Notes: generated by a model not told the origin, from the letters alone. Positions 29,075-37,940 are shown, numbered from the stretch's first letter. The stretch: 62,541 nucleotides of DNA from Arcicella sp. (GCA_025454855.1 JALONS010000009.1:1-62541); one strand, 5' to 3'. Numbers and translations: made by a program.

Positions 29075-29479
29075 ATGAAAAATTTTGATGAAATACTACA
29101 AAAGCTGATTGATGAGCAAAACTTTCTAAAAAGTATTCAAGAGCGAATTGTGGAAAATTACGATATTATGATGCAGAATCAAAAACAGAATGCTGACAAT
29201 CATGAGATGGTAATTCAAAATCAAACTACTATTATTCGTAATCAAGAAATCATCGTGAATAATCAGATGAATATTGTACGAAATCAAAAGCAAATTGCTC
29301 AGAATCAAGTTACGCTTGATGTAATTCAACAAACACAAACCCATTTATTGAATATTGTAAAAAAACTGGCTGGCAATGAAGAAGCACTGGAAGCGACTCA
29401 TGAATTTGTAGAAAATATTAGAAAAGTTAGTGAGGATAGCCGGAAAGGGCAGCATTTGAATGACTCCTCGGCTTTGTAA
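29075..29479 (+). CDS. small coiled-coil protein with Asn-at-d heptads
   Basis: 134 residues, no signal peptide or membrane helix. Residues 32-80 form strict heptads with Ile/Val mainly at position a and Asn at d: N35, N42, N49, N56, N63, N70 and N77, six of them followed by Gln (for example VIQNQTT, IIRNQEI, IVNNQMN). This pattern matches the N@d layers of trimeric coiled coils (IxxNTxx type in trimeric autotransporters), where Asn coordinates anions in the core. The C-terminal part is ordinary amphipathic helix. The function is unknown. It is divergent from the permease. Confidence 0.7.
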   Translation: MKNFDEILQKLIDEQNFLKSIQERIVENYDIMMQNQKQNADNHEMVIQNQTTIIRNQEIIVNNQMNIVRNQKQIAQNQVTLDVIQQTQTHLLNIVKKLAGNEEALEATHEFVENIRKVSEDSRKGQHLNDSSAL

Positions 29480-29607
29480 ATGTTCAGGACATTATTTATG
29501 AATTATCCTTTTTATGAATCCACCAATTTCGGTTTACGAAACAATAGCTATGCAAGTAGTTGATTATTAGAAACTCAATTGCTTGCTTTTTATAAAGCAT
29601 TTTTCAC

Positions 29608-30063
29608 TTAGTATGAGTTTAATTTTTCTTCCAATAATCGTATCTGAACCTGCAATGATTTAATTTCTGAGACTTTACTTTCAAATAATTGTCGGACCAA
29701 CTGTAACTGAACCTGTAAACCCTCCACTTGCTGACTAAGAAGTTTATTCTGAAAAACTAATTGATTATAAGGGTCACTGAGGTCATTTTTATTATCATTT
29801 TTTTGTTGAGTTTCTTTCTGTTTAGCAAACTGTTGAATCTCTTCCAAAGTCATTTCCGAAAAATCGGAATTTTTCAAATCATCCAATCCAATACCAAAAA
29901 ACGTACAAATTCCTTCACACACGTCTAAGGAGGGAAATGTATGCCCATTTTCATAGTCCGACAAAGCACTTTTACTAATTCCAAGTGTTTTTCCTAATAC
30001 TTCCAAAGTAAGTTTATTCTTTTTTCTAAGGATTCTAAGGTTAATGCTGAACTTGTTTTCCAT
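29608..30063 (-). CDS. XRE-type helix-turn-helix regulator with C-terminal coiled coil
   Basis: 151 residues. Residues 5-62 form a Cro/CI-type HTH (NLRILRKKNKLTLEVLGKTLGISKSALSDYENGHTFPSLD). Residues 105-150 form a leucine-zipper-like coiled coil (LLSQQVEGLQVQLQLVRQLF ... VQIRLLEEKL). It probably binds the two TTTTCC-N8-GGAAAA palindromes in the 97 bp upstream and so represses itself and the divergent outer-membrane operon. Confidence 0.88.
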   Translation of the reverse strand: MENKFSINLRILRKKNKLTLEVLGKTLGISKSALSDYENGHTFPSLDVCEGICTFFGIGLDDLKNSDFSEMTLEEIQQFAKQKETQQKNDNKNDLSDPYNQLVFQNKLLSQQVEGLQVQLQLVRQLFESKVSEIKSLQVQIRLLEEKLNSY

Positions 30064-30085
30064 TAATCAGGAATTTTGAAATTTT

Positions 30086-30105
30086 TTTTCCATTTATTTG
30101 GAAAA
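30086..30105. promoter_or_regulatory. XRE operator 1
   Basis: TTTTCC-N8-GGAAAA, overlapping the -33 TTTG (30097-30100) of the outer-membrane operon promoter and 23 bp before the regulator start. Confidence 0.65.
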
Positions 30106-30129
30106 TAAAAATCTTATTATTTATATTTG
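30097..30129 (+). promoter_or_regulatory. promoter of the outer-membrane/haloperoxidase operon
   Basis: -33 TTTG (30097-30100), 21-bp spacer and -7 TATATTTG (30122-30129) fit the Bacteroidota housekeeping promoter. The start of transcription is expected near 30136. Confidence 0.65.
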
Positions 30130-30147
30130 TCATGGCAATTTAGCGAT

Positions 30148-30167
30148 TTTTCCTGATTTGTGGAAAA
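30148..30167. promoter_or_regulatory. XRE operator 2
   Basis: TTTTCC-N8-GGAAAA, 62 bp centre to centre from operator 1 and just downstream of the expected start of transcription. It sits in a larger imperfect inverted repeat (ATGGCAATTT at 30132 with AAATTGCCAT ending at 30181). Confidence 0.65.
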
Positions 30168-30216
30168 TGCGAAATTGCCATTAATCAATCAACTTTATTC
30201 TGTTAATCATATTTTT

Positions 30217-31323
30217 ATGCAAAAACAATTACCTCTAATCTTTTTCTTGCTCTGCTTTCTCGTATCAAGGCAAAGTATTTTTGCACAGGGCTGTGTGGCA
30301 GTCCGCCACATGAGTTGTGCAGCAGGTTCGGGAGCAAACTCAAATTCAATGATGCACCCCGGTCAATGGCAAGTCTCAATGGGTTTTCGTAATTTGTATT
30401 CACACCGCCATTTTGTGGGTACTGAATACCAAGAACAACGCTTAACCAATGATACCGAAGTGAAAAATTATTCACAGGGCTTCGATATTGGCATTACGTA
30501 TGCCCTGACAGACCGCCTGAGTCTCTCTTTAAATATCCCTTTGGCTATTAATGCTCGTGATTCTAAATATGAGCATTATGGTAACGGAACATTGGCTGCT
30601 CCGAACCCGTATTTCACTACTAAGTCTTCTGGACTGGGTGATATTCGTTTGGGAGCGAGTTATTGGCTATTTGACCCTATGAAAAGCATGAACGGGAATG
30701 TTTCTTTGGGTTTGGGCGTAAAAGCTCCTACTGGAGATTCTAATGTACAGGGGGATTTCCATAAATTAGACAAAGAAGGTAAAGATTACATCCAAACGAA
30801 AGCTGTTGACCAATCTATTCAATTAGGTGATGGTGGTTGGGGCGTAAATGTTGAGATTCAAGGCTACCAAAAGTTATTCACCAATGCTTCGGTTTATTAT
30901 AATGGCTTTTATCTGTTTAATCCTCGGAATGTAAACGATACCTATAATAATATTTTAAAAGATAATGTACAAAATCCTGTCACAGTGAAACATTCAGTAG
31001 CTGACCAATTTGCCGCACGGGCAGGCGTTGCTTACGGATTGTTACCCCGCTTGGGAATTGCCGTAAGTTTGGGGGCGAGAATTGAGGGCGTGCCTGCCAA
31101 AGATGTAATAGGTAAGAGCGAAGGGTTTCGCCGTCCGGGATATATCATTTCCATCGAACCAGGGATTTCTTACATGAATAAAAGAAACACTTTTGCCTTG
31201 AATGTACCCATTGCTACTACCCGTAATAGAGTAAAGTCATATTCTGATTTAAAATACGGAGGGCAAGGAGATGCCGCTTTTGCCGATTATTTTGTTTCAG
31301 CTACTTTATCCCACAGATTTTAA
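30217..31323 (+). CDS. outer-membrane protein of a haloperoxidase operon
   Basis: The ATG at 30217 (MQKQLPLIFFLLCFL) gives a good signal peptide; a GTG at 30160 lies within operator 2 and is rejected. This yields 368 residues. The mature N-terminus has a Cys-containing stretch (GCVAVRHMSCAAGSG). The rest alternates strands (GITYALTDRLSLSLNIPLAIN, RLGASYWLFDP, VSLGLGVKAPTGDSN) and ends YFVSATLSHRF, typical of outer-membrane barrels. No firm family. It is the first gene of a three-gene unit. Confidence 0.75.
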   Translation: MQKQLPLIFFLLCFLVSRQSIFAQGCVAVRHMSCAAGSGANSNSMMHPGQWQVSMGFRNLYSHRHFVGTEYQEQRLTNDTEVKNYSQGFDIGITYALTDRLSLSLNIPLAINARDSKYEHYGNGTLAAPNPYFTTKSSGLGDIRLGASYWLFDPMKSMNGNVSLGLGVKAPTGDSNVQGDFHKLDKEGKDYIQTKAVDQSIQLGDGGWGVNVEIQGYQKLFTNASVYYNGFYLFNPRNVNDTYNNILKDNVQNPVTVKHSVADQFAARAGVAYGLLPRLGIAVSLGARIEGVPAKDVIGKSEGFRRPGYIISIEPGISYMNKRNTFALNVPIATTRNRVKSYSDLKYGGQGDAAFADYFVSATLSHRF

Positions 31324-32337
31324 TTGAATAGAATGATGAGAAATTTTTTTACAAAACATAGTATCTTAATATTCCTTTTGTTTTGCAGTTTTGGGGTGAA
31401 ATCTCAAATGATGAACGATGGGATATTCATGGCAAAAGGTAATCTCTGTGGTGGTGTTACCTATATGAATGACTCATGGAGTAAATACTGGGAGGAGACT
31501 CTCTACCGTGAAAACAAAAACTTAGGAACAGTAACTACGCAATCCGTTGCCTTGATGGGAAATTACGGTATCTCAGACCGTTTCAATCTAATGTTTTCAT
31601 TACCCTATATTACTGTAAAGCCTTCGGCTGGTGTTCAACAAGGTTTGAGTGGCGTTCAAGATTTAACGATGTCTGTTAAATACCGATTAATTCAGGCTAA
31701 AAGTTTATCCGTGATTGGCTCAGTTGGAGGTTCAATACCTACTAATAATTACGTAGCAGATTATATGCCGTTGTCCATTGGTACACAGTCGAATACTCTT
31801 TTCGGTAGAGGAATTTTGTACTATACTTTACCCTCTGATTTAGCATTGACCTTGCACGGAACCTACACCACACGCTCAAACGTGAAAGTTGATAGAGAAA
31901 TGTATTATTCAGATAGAGGATATTTTACCAATGAAATGATTATGCCTGATGTAGTTAATTTCGGAGGTAAATTCGGACATTATTCATATCGTTGGCAACT
32001 GGAAGCTACCTATGACCAGCAAATTACGCAAGGAACTATTGATATTCGTAGAAATGATATGCCAGGGCTTTGCAATAAATTTGATTTTACCAAAGTAGGA
32101 TTTATTGCGGCTTATCGTATTCCTCAACTCAAAGACGTACAAATTATGGTAACTGGAGGCAGGATTATCTCAGGACGTAACGTAGGGGAATCAACAACCT
32201 TTTCGGTAGGATTGTCAGCCTTTATTGATTTTCGTAAAAATAAAGTATTAGGCATTCCAACGGGGCCCATTTGTCGCCCTGGGGATATGAACCATAATGC
32301 CAGTGGAGGAGAAATGAAACACGAAGAGCATAAATAA
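31324..32337 (+). CDS. outer-membrane transporter-like barrel (MetA-type)
   Basis: 337 residues starting immediately after the previous stop (ATG at 31333 is an alternative). A signal peptide runs to about VKSQ. Repeated strand patterns such as GNYGISDRFNLMFSLPYITV and GSIPTNNYVADYMPL resemble the phenol-degradation MetA-like outer-membrane family. The C-terminal tail is His/Met-rich (DMNHNASGGEMKHEEHK), which could bind metal. It is probably translated with its neighbours. Confidence 0.72.
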   Translation: MNRMMRNFFTKHSILIFLLFCSFGVKSQMMNDGIFMAKGNLCGGVTYMNDSWSKYWEETLYRENKNLGTVTTQSVALMGNYGISDRFNLMFSLPYITVKPSAGVQQGLSGVQDLTMSVKYRLIQAKSLSVIGSVGGSIPTNNYVADYMPLSIGTQSNTLFGRGILYYTLPSDLALTLHGTYTTRSNVKVDREMYYSDRGYFTNEMIMPDVVNFGGKFGHYSYRWQLEATYDQQITQGTIDIRRNDMPGLCNKFDFTKVGFIAAYRIPQLKDVQIMVTGGRIISGRNVGESTTFSVGLSAFIDFRKNKVLGIPTGPICRPGDMNHNASGGEMKHEEHK

Positions 32338-32386
32338 GCACTATCAGAAATTTAAAACTTGATTTTGACGTAATAGAAACAATAAT

Positions 32387-33976
32387 ATGAAATCGTTATT
32401 TACTAAAAATATAAAAATTACACTTCCTGCCATTTTTCTGGTCTTGATGATGGTATCGTGTGAAAAGTACCTCGACCGTGATGGAACTGAACTTTCAGCT
32501 TTGTCACCCACAAAAATAGATGATAACGCAGGAAGTTGGAAAACCTACTCAGACCTAAAACTTACGGATTTTACCAGTGTGGTACAAACGCCTAAAACCG
32601 TTACATCGGCAGAATATCTGCAAGAAATTGAGGAAGTAAAAGCAGAAGTTGCCAAAATCAATGACGAACGACGTGATGCTATCCGTTATTGGAACGGAGG
32701 AGGTATTCTACGTTGGAATCAAATCATGCGTGAGTTGGTTGCTAAGAATAATTTACCCCCAGCTGAAAATGAATTAGGAAAATACCCAATTCCCAGTGCC
32801 GCAGACCCTGATAACGTGAATGGAACGGGTACAACTTTTCCTTTCTCTAATCCTCCGTATGCTGCTCGTGCTTATGCCTATGTATCAGTAGCTCAGTATG
32901 ATGCTTTAGTAATGGCAATGGGTTTGAAAAAACAGTACAATCGTAAAACCCCCAATGCCGTTGATGCCACTATTACACCAGTAATTTTGGCAGCTCCAAA
33001 GTTAGCTTCGTATCCATCCGAAGATGCGGTGATGTCGGCGGTTACTTACGAATTTATGAAGCGTTTGTTCCCTCAAAAGGCAGATACTTTGTATTTGTAC
33101 AAGAAGAAAGAAGAACAAAAATGGTTTAAATTATGGGCAGGTGTTGCTACTCGTTCGGATATTGAAGCGGGTGAGCGATTGGGAAAAGCAGTTTTTGCTA
33201 AAATATTTTCCCGTTTTCGGACTGATGGTATGGCAAACGCCGTGGGTACACAAGCGAAATGGGATAGCCTAACCAAGAAATGTGAAGAAAGAGGAGAAGT
33301 AGCGTGGAAGTCTATGGAGGAAGCTCCCCGTCCGCCGATGTTGCCTTTTTATGGAAATGTAACTACGTGGAACATGGACAGAAAAACCCTGACGGACATT
33401 AGCACATCTCTGCCACCATTATCAACAAAGTCACAAGAATTTAAAGCTCAACTTGCCGAAGTAAAAAGTTATACAGATAACCCAACCCGTGAAAGAATAG
33501 CGATTGTACACTACTGGGCTGATGGAGCGGGTACTCATACGCCTCCAGGTCATTGGAATCAAATTGCTGAAAAATATCAAGTAGCGGGAAAACTATCAGA
33601 AGTAAGAACGGCAAGAAATTATGCTCTTTTGAATACCGCTATGATGGATGCTGCCATTAGTTGCTGGTACACCAAGAGTTTTTATTATGTGCCTCGTCCT
33701 TCACAGATGGATGCCAGTATCAAAACTTTAACGGGTTTACCCAATTTTCCAGCTTACACATCGGGACATTCTACCTTTTCAGCTGCCGCCGCTACGGTGT
33801 TGAGTTATCTATTTCCAGATGGAGCGAGTAGTTTTCAAGCCCAAGCGGACGAAGCTTCAAAATCAAGATTATACGGAGGAATCCATTACAAAATGGATTG
33901 TGAAGGCGGTTTAAAAATTGGAAAAGCCATTGGCGACAAAGCCATTGTAAGAGGACAATCTGATGGTGTTCAGTAG
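32387..33976 (+). CDS. vanadium haloperoxidase/PAP2 superfamily lipoprotein
   Basis: A 529-residue protein with a lipobox near residue 25 (MMVSCEKY). The C-terminal third carries the full PAP2/vanadium-haloperoxidase signature: K-x6-RP (Lys430, Arg437), TSGH (His461, Thr replacing the common Pro) and SR-x5-H-x3-D (Ser493, Arg494, His500, Asp504). The fold binds phosphate or vanadate; family members are phosphatases or haloperoxidases, and the activity cannot be assigned from sequence. Third gene of the XRE-controlled operon. Confidence 0.88.
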   Translation: MKSLFTKNIKITLPAIFLVLMMVSCEKYLDRDGTELSALSPTKIDDNAGSWKTYSDLKLTDFTSVVQTPKTVTSAEYLQEIEEVKAEVAKINDERRDAIRYWNGGGILRWNQIMRELVAKNNLPPAENELGKYPIPSAADPDNVNGTGTTFPFSNPPYAARAYAYVSVAQYDALVMAMGLKKQYNRKTPNAVDATITPVILAAPKLASYPSEDAVMSAVTYEFMKRLFPQKADTLYLYKKKEEQKWFKLWAGVATRSDIEAGERLGKAVFAKIFSRFRTDGMANAVGTQAKWDSLTKKCEERGEVAWKSMEEAPRPPMLPFYGNVTTWNMDRKTLTDISTSLPPLSTKSQEFKAQLAEVKSYTDNPTRERIAIVHYWADGAGTHTPPGHWNQIAEKYQVAGKLSEVRTARNYALLNTAMMDAAISCWYTKSFYYVPRPSQMDASIKTLTGLPNFPAYTSGHSTFSAAAATVLSYLFPDGASSFQAQADEASKSRLYGGIHYKMDCEGGLKIGKAIGDKAIVRGQSDGVQ

Positions 33977-34066
33977 AAATGTAGAACAGTTGTCTTTATG
34001 ACTATAAATAAAGGTTAAGAATAATTAACTTTTGATATAAATTACACAAAATGGTTAATGTTTCAG

Positions 34067-34095
34067 ACTTCTGCCGAAAGCTCATCGGCAGAAGT
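34067..34095. terminator. bidirectional intrinsic terminator
   Basis: 11-bp stem ACTTCTGCCGA / TCGGCAGAAGT with a 7-nt loop and T-rich flank, between the convergent haloperoxidase and L,D-transpeptidase genes. Confidence 0.85.
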
Positions 34096-34096
34096 T

Positions 34097-34858
34097 TTAT
34101 TTTGTAAAGGTGTATTCCCCTGTTTTTTTTACGCTTACTTGGGGTAATTGATGATGCTGTTCAAAATAATCGTAACCTTCTTTTAGGTTTGTCCAGAACT
34201 TTATAAATTTCTGATAATCAATATTTTGTCCATTTTTTAAGGCTTGCCAATACCCGATAAAACTGGCTGATTGAACCGTTTTTTGTAAAGAAACCATACC
34301 ACTATCAGTTAGTTTTGTAGGAAAAATATGGACGGGAATGGCTGTTTGTCCAGCATTTTTGGCTTCCACCGCCGTTAGATAAATTTCCTTAATTTTATCA
34401 TCCGTCATGGGCATACATCCCACCGTTACCGTAGCACCATGAATAAAAATATCCCCACCGTAATTTCCTTTTTCTCCTAAAATTTTATCGGAAGTATTTG
34501 GATAATTTACGCCCAACGAAAGGTAAAAATTACTGATTGGATTAAAGCGGTCGATGTAGTAAAAACCTTCGGGAGTTTGCATATCGCCTTGTTTACGTTT
34601 AGGTCCTAAATTTCCTGAAGACGAAGCGATTTGGTAAGTTTTGAGCAGTTCAAAACGAGGACTCTGATTTTCTTTTGCCCAGACTTCCAATATTTCGTCT
34701 TGCTTAAAAACTCGAATAAAAATACGTAGTTGCGAAGGTGAAATATGATGCTGTTTCAATAAAGTAAAAACCGCCTCCGATTTCTCATCGTAGGCGGCTT
34801 TTACTCGTTCGTATTTAAGTTGTTGAGATTTGAAATTCTCAGGAATTGAAAACATCAT
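34097..34858 (-). CDS. YafK-type L,D-transpeptidase, signal peptide out of frame
   Basis: 253 residues with the YkuD-type catalytic block IFIHGATVTVGCMPMTD (His and catalytic Cys). Such enzymes crosslink peptidoglycan or link proteins to it, and normally need export. The frame as read starts MMFSIPENFKSQQ, without a full signal peptide. A better start, ATG at 34884-34882, begins MKNLFFSFL and stops after nine codons. One extra base in the T7 or T5 tract before the ATG would join MKNLFFSF to MMFSIPENF and complete a signal peptide. See findings. Confidence 0.88.
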   Translation of the reverse strand: MMFSIPENFKSQQLKYERVKAAYDEKSEAVFTLLKQHHISPSQLRIFIRVFKQDEILEVWAKENQSPRFELLKTYQIASSSGNLGPKRKQGDMQTPEGFYYIDRFNPISNFYLSLGVNYPNTSDKILGEKGNYGGDIFIHGATVTVGCMPMTDDKIKEIYLTAVEAKNAGQTAIPVHIFPTKLTDSGMVSLQKTVQSASFIGYWQALKNGQNIDYQKFIKFWTNLKEGYDYFEQHHQLPQVSVKKTGEYTFTK

Positions 34859-34971
34859 AAAAATGAAAAAAATAAATTTTTCATGTAATTTAGTTTATAG
34901 AAAAACAATAAAATGCTGTAATTCAGTATTTTACAGATAGTTTTAGCAGCAATTCAAACCTCAACAATTAT

Positions 34972-35376
34972 CTACTCTGCTGCCCAAACAATATTTTTCT
35001 TTTTACCAACTTGTAATACAATACGAGTAGGACTTGGTAGTAACAATAATTTAGCACTGGCGGCTGGGTCTGCTTCTAATTCTACTTCTACGCCTGCATC
35101 TTTACCTACTTCAATACCGCCATCGGGTGTTTCCTTGAAAGAACGTGCCAAATAAGCAGTAGGTAATAACACATCCGACTCAGGACAGAATTCTTTGTGA
35201 ATATCTCCCAGAATTCCTTCTAAAAAATCACCATATTTATCGTTGAAATCGTCCTCCAAATCGTGTAGAGCTTCTTCCACATCATCATAATCACGGTGGT
35301 CATAGCCCATTTGGCTTAATTCTACTCTTTTTTCAAATAAAGAAAGGAGGTCTTGGTCAAGTGTTTGAATATTCAT
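34972..35376 (-). CDS. acidic conserved-looking protein of unknown function
   Basis: 134 residues, strongly acidic in the first half (DHRDYDDVEEALHDLEDDFNDKYGDF), with a short beta-rich C-terminus (LLLLPSPTRIVLQVGKKKNIVWAAE). No signal peptide or membrane helix. I do not recognise the family. It lies between the L,D-transpeptidase and menC, on the same strand, with gaps of 113 and 87 bp. Confidence 0.7.
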   Translation of the reverse strand: MNIQTLDQDLLSLFEKRVELSQMGYDHRDYDDVEEALHDLEDDFNDKYGDFLEGILGDIHKEFCPESDVLLPTAYLARSFKETPDGGIEVGKDAGVEVELEADPAASAKLLLLPSPTRIVLQVGKKKNIVWAAE

Positions 35377-35463
35377 TGAGTTTAGTTTTTCAAATTATTT
35401 CACAAATTTGCAAACTACTGGATTAAACTCAAAATTTAAGAAAGTTTTATTTGTGATGAAGCA

Positions 35464-36558
35464 TTACACCAAAAACTCTAAAACGCTCAAATCCCAGTTC
35501 TGATTGAGATTATGAAGGATTTTTCCTTGCTTGATTTCTAACGGTGAAGCAATATTGTTGTGGTATAATTGACCCGTGCCAAGTCCTTGGGGAAGAATAT
35601 TGTTAAATTCAGCGGTAAATTGAGTGATGGCATTTAGCCCAATGTTCGACTCCAGAGCCGAAGTCATCCACCAACCTATTTTTAAGCGATTGGCATTTTC
35701 AATCCATTCTCTACATTGCTGAAAGCCTCCCAATAAAGTAGGTTTTAGAATGATGAATTGAGGCATGATTTTTTTCAGAAGTTTGTATTTATCGGTGTAT
35801 TCTCGGATACCAATCAGTTCCTCATCGAGGGCAATGGGTAGTGGTGTATTTTGGCAGAGTTCAGCCATTACATCTTCATTGCCTTGTTTGATGGGTTGTT
35901 CAATGGAATGGAGTTTGAATTGAGATAATTGTTCTAATTTTTCAATTACTTCGTGTACTGAAAATGCCCCGTTGGCATCTACTCGAAGCGTAATTTTAGA
36001 TTCATCGTATTTTTCTCTGATGTACGCCAATACCTCACATTCCTTCTTGAAGTCAATCGCTCCCACTTTCATTTTGATAGTATCGTAGCCTGCTGCCAGT
36101 TTTTCATCAATTTGCTGGAGCATGAAGTTTTTACTACCCATCCAGACCAATCCGTTGATATTGATGGTGCGTTCTGCTTTGGCAAAAGCGTTGTTATAAA
36201 CGGTACGTTTTCCACCATTCATTAAATCGAGCATGGCGGTTTCAAAACCAAATACGATGGAAGGAAAAGATTTATCCAAAACTTGGTCGAGGATGATGTT
36301 CAAATTCCAAGGATAAACTTCTAAATCAAGGGTATTGAAATTTTCGCAGATACTGAGGAGTTGTAAATCAAAATCGGGACGGTCGTCAATACTGAGCCCT
36401 TTCAAGGGGGAACACTCTCCCAAACCAAACACCGAAGGGTTTTCAGAGTCATAAATCTTTACAAAATAACTATCTTTATGCGTAAGCACACCTCGAGACG
36501 TTCCTGCCTCGAACTTGAAATCAAGTGTATGTTTGGTAAATACGGCTCTCAGACTCAT
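35464..36558 (-). CDS. menC: o-succinylbenzoate synthase-like enolase superfamily enzyme
   Basis: A 364-residue member of the muconate-lactonising subgroup of the enolase superfamily. Catalytic landmarks are the KMKVG lysine pair, Asp in LRVDANGAFS, Glu in SIEQPIKQG, Asp in PIALDEELIG and Lys in FIILKPTLLGGF. In Bacteroidota this sequence type is usually o-succinylbenzoate synthase of menaquinone synthesis. No other men genes are adjacent, so a dipeptide epimerase is a less likely alternative. Confidence 0.82.
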   Translation of the reverse strand: MSLRAVFTKHTLDFKFEAGTSRGVLTHKDSYFVKIYDSENPSVFGLGECSPLKGLSIDDRPDFDLQLLSICENFNTLDLEVYPWNLNIILDQVLDKSFPSIVFGFETAMLDLMNGGKRTVYNNAFAKAERTININGLVWMGSKNFMLQQIDEKLAAGYDTIKMKVGAIDFKKECEVLAYIREKYDESKITLRVDANGAFSVHEVIEKLEQLSQFKLHSIEQPIKQGNEDVMAELCQNTPLPIALDEELIGIREYTDKYKLLKKIMPQFIILKPTLLGGFQQCREWIENANRLKIGWWMTSALESNIGLNAITQFTAEFNNILPQGLGTGQLYHNNIASPLEIKQGKILHNLNQNWDLSVLEFLV

Positions 36559-36858
36559 TATTTGTACTTCAAGAGTTGGTTAGGACAATTTGGCAATTTT
36601 TTTTGAGCTAACATTTTTACAATGTTAGGAGTATTAATCCATCTTTAAATGTCTGACTACTTGTGTGTTAGGTTATGGGCGGGATTCTTTAAATACCAAA
36701 ACAGCAGTTAAAGTTTCTTAAAAGGGGTGTGAATATACTAAAAAGTCTCAACTCTTTTAGAATTTTGCATCTCCAAAAAGAGTTTTTTTATTAAACGGTT
36801 AAAATAATTTCCGTATATACGAGATGGCTAATAAAAATTGAGCTTTTCAATAATACGC
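36559..36858. other. intergenic region between menC and lpxK
   Basis: 300 bp between two divergent genes. It contains a terminator-like hairpin (36750-36789) and no clear -33/-7 pair. No gene is visible. Confidence 0.5.
36750..36789 (+). terminator. terminator-like hairpin upstream of lpxK
   Basis: AACTCTTTT (36750-36758) pairs with AAAAAGAGTT (36775-36784) and is followed by a T-run. No plus-strand gene precedes it, so it may end a small RNA or act as an attenuator. Confidence 0.45.
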
Positions 36859-37902
36859 ATGATAAAAATATTATTTCCTTTTTCCTGGCTTTATGGTTTA
36901 ATAACTGATTTTCGTAATTGGTTGTTTGATAAAGGTTTGATGAAAAGTACCACTTTTGATATTCCCATTATTAATGTGGGAAATCTAACAGTAGGTGGTA
37001 CTGGAAAAACACCGCACGTGGAGTATCTGATAAAATTGCTGAAAAACTCTAAAGAAATAGCCACGCTTAGTAGAGGTTACGGACGAAAAACGAAAGGATT
37101 TCTCTTAGCTGATAACCAAGCCAATGCCCAAACCATTGGCGATGAACCTTATCAGTTTTATCAGAAATTTGGGAATGAAATAGCGGTGTGCGTTGGCGAG
37201 AAGCGAGTTGAGGCTATTCAAAAAATGCGAGCGTTAAAACCTGATACTAACGTTATTATTTTAGATGATGCCTTTCAACACCGCCCCATAAAACCGTCTT
37301 TGAATTTACTATTAGTAGATTACAATCGACCAATTTATGATGACTTTCCATTTCCAGTAGGACGTTTAAGAGAACGAAGACACGGGGCAAAAAGAGCTGA
37401 TGCCGTCATTGTTAGTAAGTGTCCGAAGGATTTATCACAGCAGGAACGACAAATTATCCAACAAAATTTACAACCTTATTTACAAGCCAACGCACCCGTT
37501 TTTTTTACTAAAATCTTGTACGGAAAACCCCGAAATTATCGTTCGGAAGATACTGATTTAGATGGCAATAAAATTTTGTTGTTATCAGGCATTGCCAATC
37601 CTGTACTTTTTGAGGTTTATGCGAAAGAACATTTTGAGGTGGTAAATCATCTAATCTATCCCGACCATCATGATTTTTCAGAGCAAGATTTGCTTGCCAT
37701 CCATCAACAGTTTAAGCAAGATATTAAAGCCGTGTTGATGACCGAGAAAGACATGGTGAAATTTCAACCCCTGTTGGGTCATCCATTATTACAAAATGTC
37801 TCATTATTTTATTTACCCATTGAGATAGATTTTCTCACGGCTGAAATGAAAAAGGGTTTTGATGAAATGATAAGTGTTGCCTGTAAGATGTTTTACATTT
37901 AA
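36859..37902 (+). CDS. lpxK: tetraacyldisaccharide 4'-kinase
   Basis: The ATG at 36859 (MIKILFPFSWLYGL) is preferred over an upstream TTG, giving 347 residues. LpxK phosphorylates the 4' position of lipid A disaccharide at the inner membrane. The P-loop is GGTGKTP in NVGNLTVGGTGKTPHVEYL; DDAFQHRPIKPSLNLLLVDY and the later LTEKD-like MTEKDMVKF block are conserved. It proves an LPS-type outer membrane. A porin gene follows 50 bp downstream. Confidence 0.95.
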   Translation: MIKILFPFSWLYGLITDFRNWLFDKGLMKSTTFDIPIINVGNLTVGGTGKTPHVEYLIKLLKNSKEIATLSRGYGRKTKGFLLADNQANAQTIGDEPYQFYQKFGNEIAVCVGEKRVEAIQKMRALKPDTNVIILDDAFQHRPIKPSLNLLLVDYNRPIYDDFPFPVGRLRERRHGAKRADAVIVSKCPKDLSQQERQIIQQNLQPYLQANAPVFFTKILYGKPRNYRSEDTDLDGNKILLLSGIANPVLFEVYAKEHFEVVNHLIYPDHHDFSEQDLLAIHQQFKQDIKAVLMTEKDMVKFQPLLGHPLLQNVSLFYLPIEIDFLTAEMKKGFDEMISVACKMFYI

Positions 37903-37940
37903 AATCGTTATTTAACCATCATTACTTATTCTCTTTTGTC

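Noticed and set aside
30160-30216. GTG start for the first gene of the haloperoxidase operon
   Set aside because: It lies inside operator 2 and would put non-signal sequence before a clear signal peptide at 30217.
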